NCBI GenBank assembly: GCA_963970005.1
Contig: CAXAMN010026683.1
Coordinates: 323,331 to 387,330, forward strand
DNA from: Durusdinium trenchii
Taxonomy: Eukaryota > Sar > Dinophyceae > Suessiales > Symbiodiniaceae
DNA length: 64,000 nt
Reading direction: 5' to 3'
The translations under genes and the position numbers were made by a program. Below, piece by piece: positions 63,493 through 64,000 of this stretch; within the stretch, counting starts at the first letter, position 1; every line of letters starts with the position of its first letter. The notes beneath the pieces are model-generated. The model did no database searches. It worked only from the letters and a program-made list of their open reading frames with translations, and was not told the origin of the DNA.

Positions 63493-64000
63493 TACTGTAT
63501 ATGTATATATTTATACCCAGAGCCCAGAGCTGGCAAGCAAAAAAGCAAGTCTTGCCGGAACTAGTAGCTTCCACCAGAGTCAACCCGAGCACTGAGCCAT
63601 CCCACAGTCATCCCTTGAGTGTCTTGCAGTGCATCCATGTGAGCCTGATGATGAAACCCATGAGGCATGGGTGGAACTCAAATGCGGACATTCAAGGACA
63701 CCCGGACACCCTATATGGGCGGTGTCGGTGGCATGCATTTTAATCTGTAGACTGTAGACCCTCAACCAATGAGTTCTGATCCTAGTTCTAGTCGATCGAG
63801 GATTCCATCAGTGAGGAAACTTGGGACGAAATCATCTCCAGAACATGTGAAGGGTATCGCAACGTGGATGGCAATATTTTGTGTCCATCATGTATGCATT
63901 TGACTTCTTCATCTTTGTCCGTGTGTCTATCTTGTCAAGGCAGGCTACTCTCGTGTGGTATCCGCAACACTGTCATTTCCGATTCACCCGTTGATCTTGT
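63493..64000. other. 3' flank, no LTR recognised
   Basis: Contains GGAACTAGTAGCTTCC near 63558, a relative of the ACTAGTAG repeat family. No copy of the 300 bases upstream of the element was found by eye, and no coding segment is supported. Confidence 0.4.

Noticed and set aside
63645-63665. CTGATGATGAAAC resembling a hammerhead core
   Set aside because: There is no room for helix II, and no pairing flanks were found.

Overview
This 64 kb window looks like nuclear DNA of a dinoflagellate, most likely a Symbiodiniaceae alga (inference). The grounds are very low gene density, short exon-like islands with AG|G acceptors and some non-canonical donors, ankyrin repeats of the ADKDKA type, many dispersed and tandem repeats, an 11-base match to the 3' end of the dinoflagellate spliced leader, and a Ty1/copia-like polyprotein of a style I associate with these genomes. 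Two runs of exactly 100 N (23882-23981, 38447-38546) are scaffold gaps. I see no rRNA, intact tRNA, CRISPR array or prokaryotic operon.

Layout. 0.25-4.7 kb: broken ankyrin-repeat fragments plus a long TG-rich satellite. 6.7-32.7 kb: isolated GC-rich exon candidates, all on the plus strand, separated by long intron-like or intergenic sequence. I cannot assign them to a known protein. Several end in a clean GTGAGT donor. 23.5-24.3 kb: a tandem repeat with conserved hairpins, interrupted by a gap. 34.5-34.7 kb: a 50-bp tandem repeat. 37.0-37.5 kb: a good coding segment, part of which is repeated in inverted orientation at 15.9-16.0 kb. 38.6-41.6 kb: a decayed minus-strand coding region, a tRNA-like SINE relic and a plus-strand ORF that may be the tail of a LINE protein.

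The main feature is 47.1-63.5 kb, a giant copia-like retroelement on the plus strand. Its first part is ordered as in Ty1/copia: long coiled coil, Gag core, two CCCH zinc fingers, aspartic protease, HHCC, integrase, reverse transcriptase, RNase H. The frame then continues for about 2,750 more residues. This extension holds a PC-motif domain resembling a C5-methyltransferase core, a proline-rich linker, a four-cysteine motif, a CCHC zinc knuckle and, at the very end, a Tpt1/KptA-like RNA 2'-phosphotransferase domain with its key Arg/His positions present. The reading frame is broken only at two compensating frameshifts, one TGA, and a TTT-TAG stop after which the +1 frame stays open. No LTR pair is visible in the window.

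Working model (inference): the upstream half makes the usual particle, protease, integrase and RT/RNase H. The extension adds nucleic-acid-modifying functions, possibly acting on the tRNA primer, RNA ends or the cDNA.
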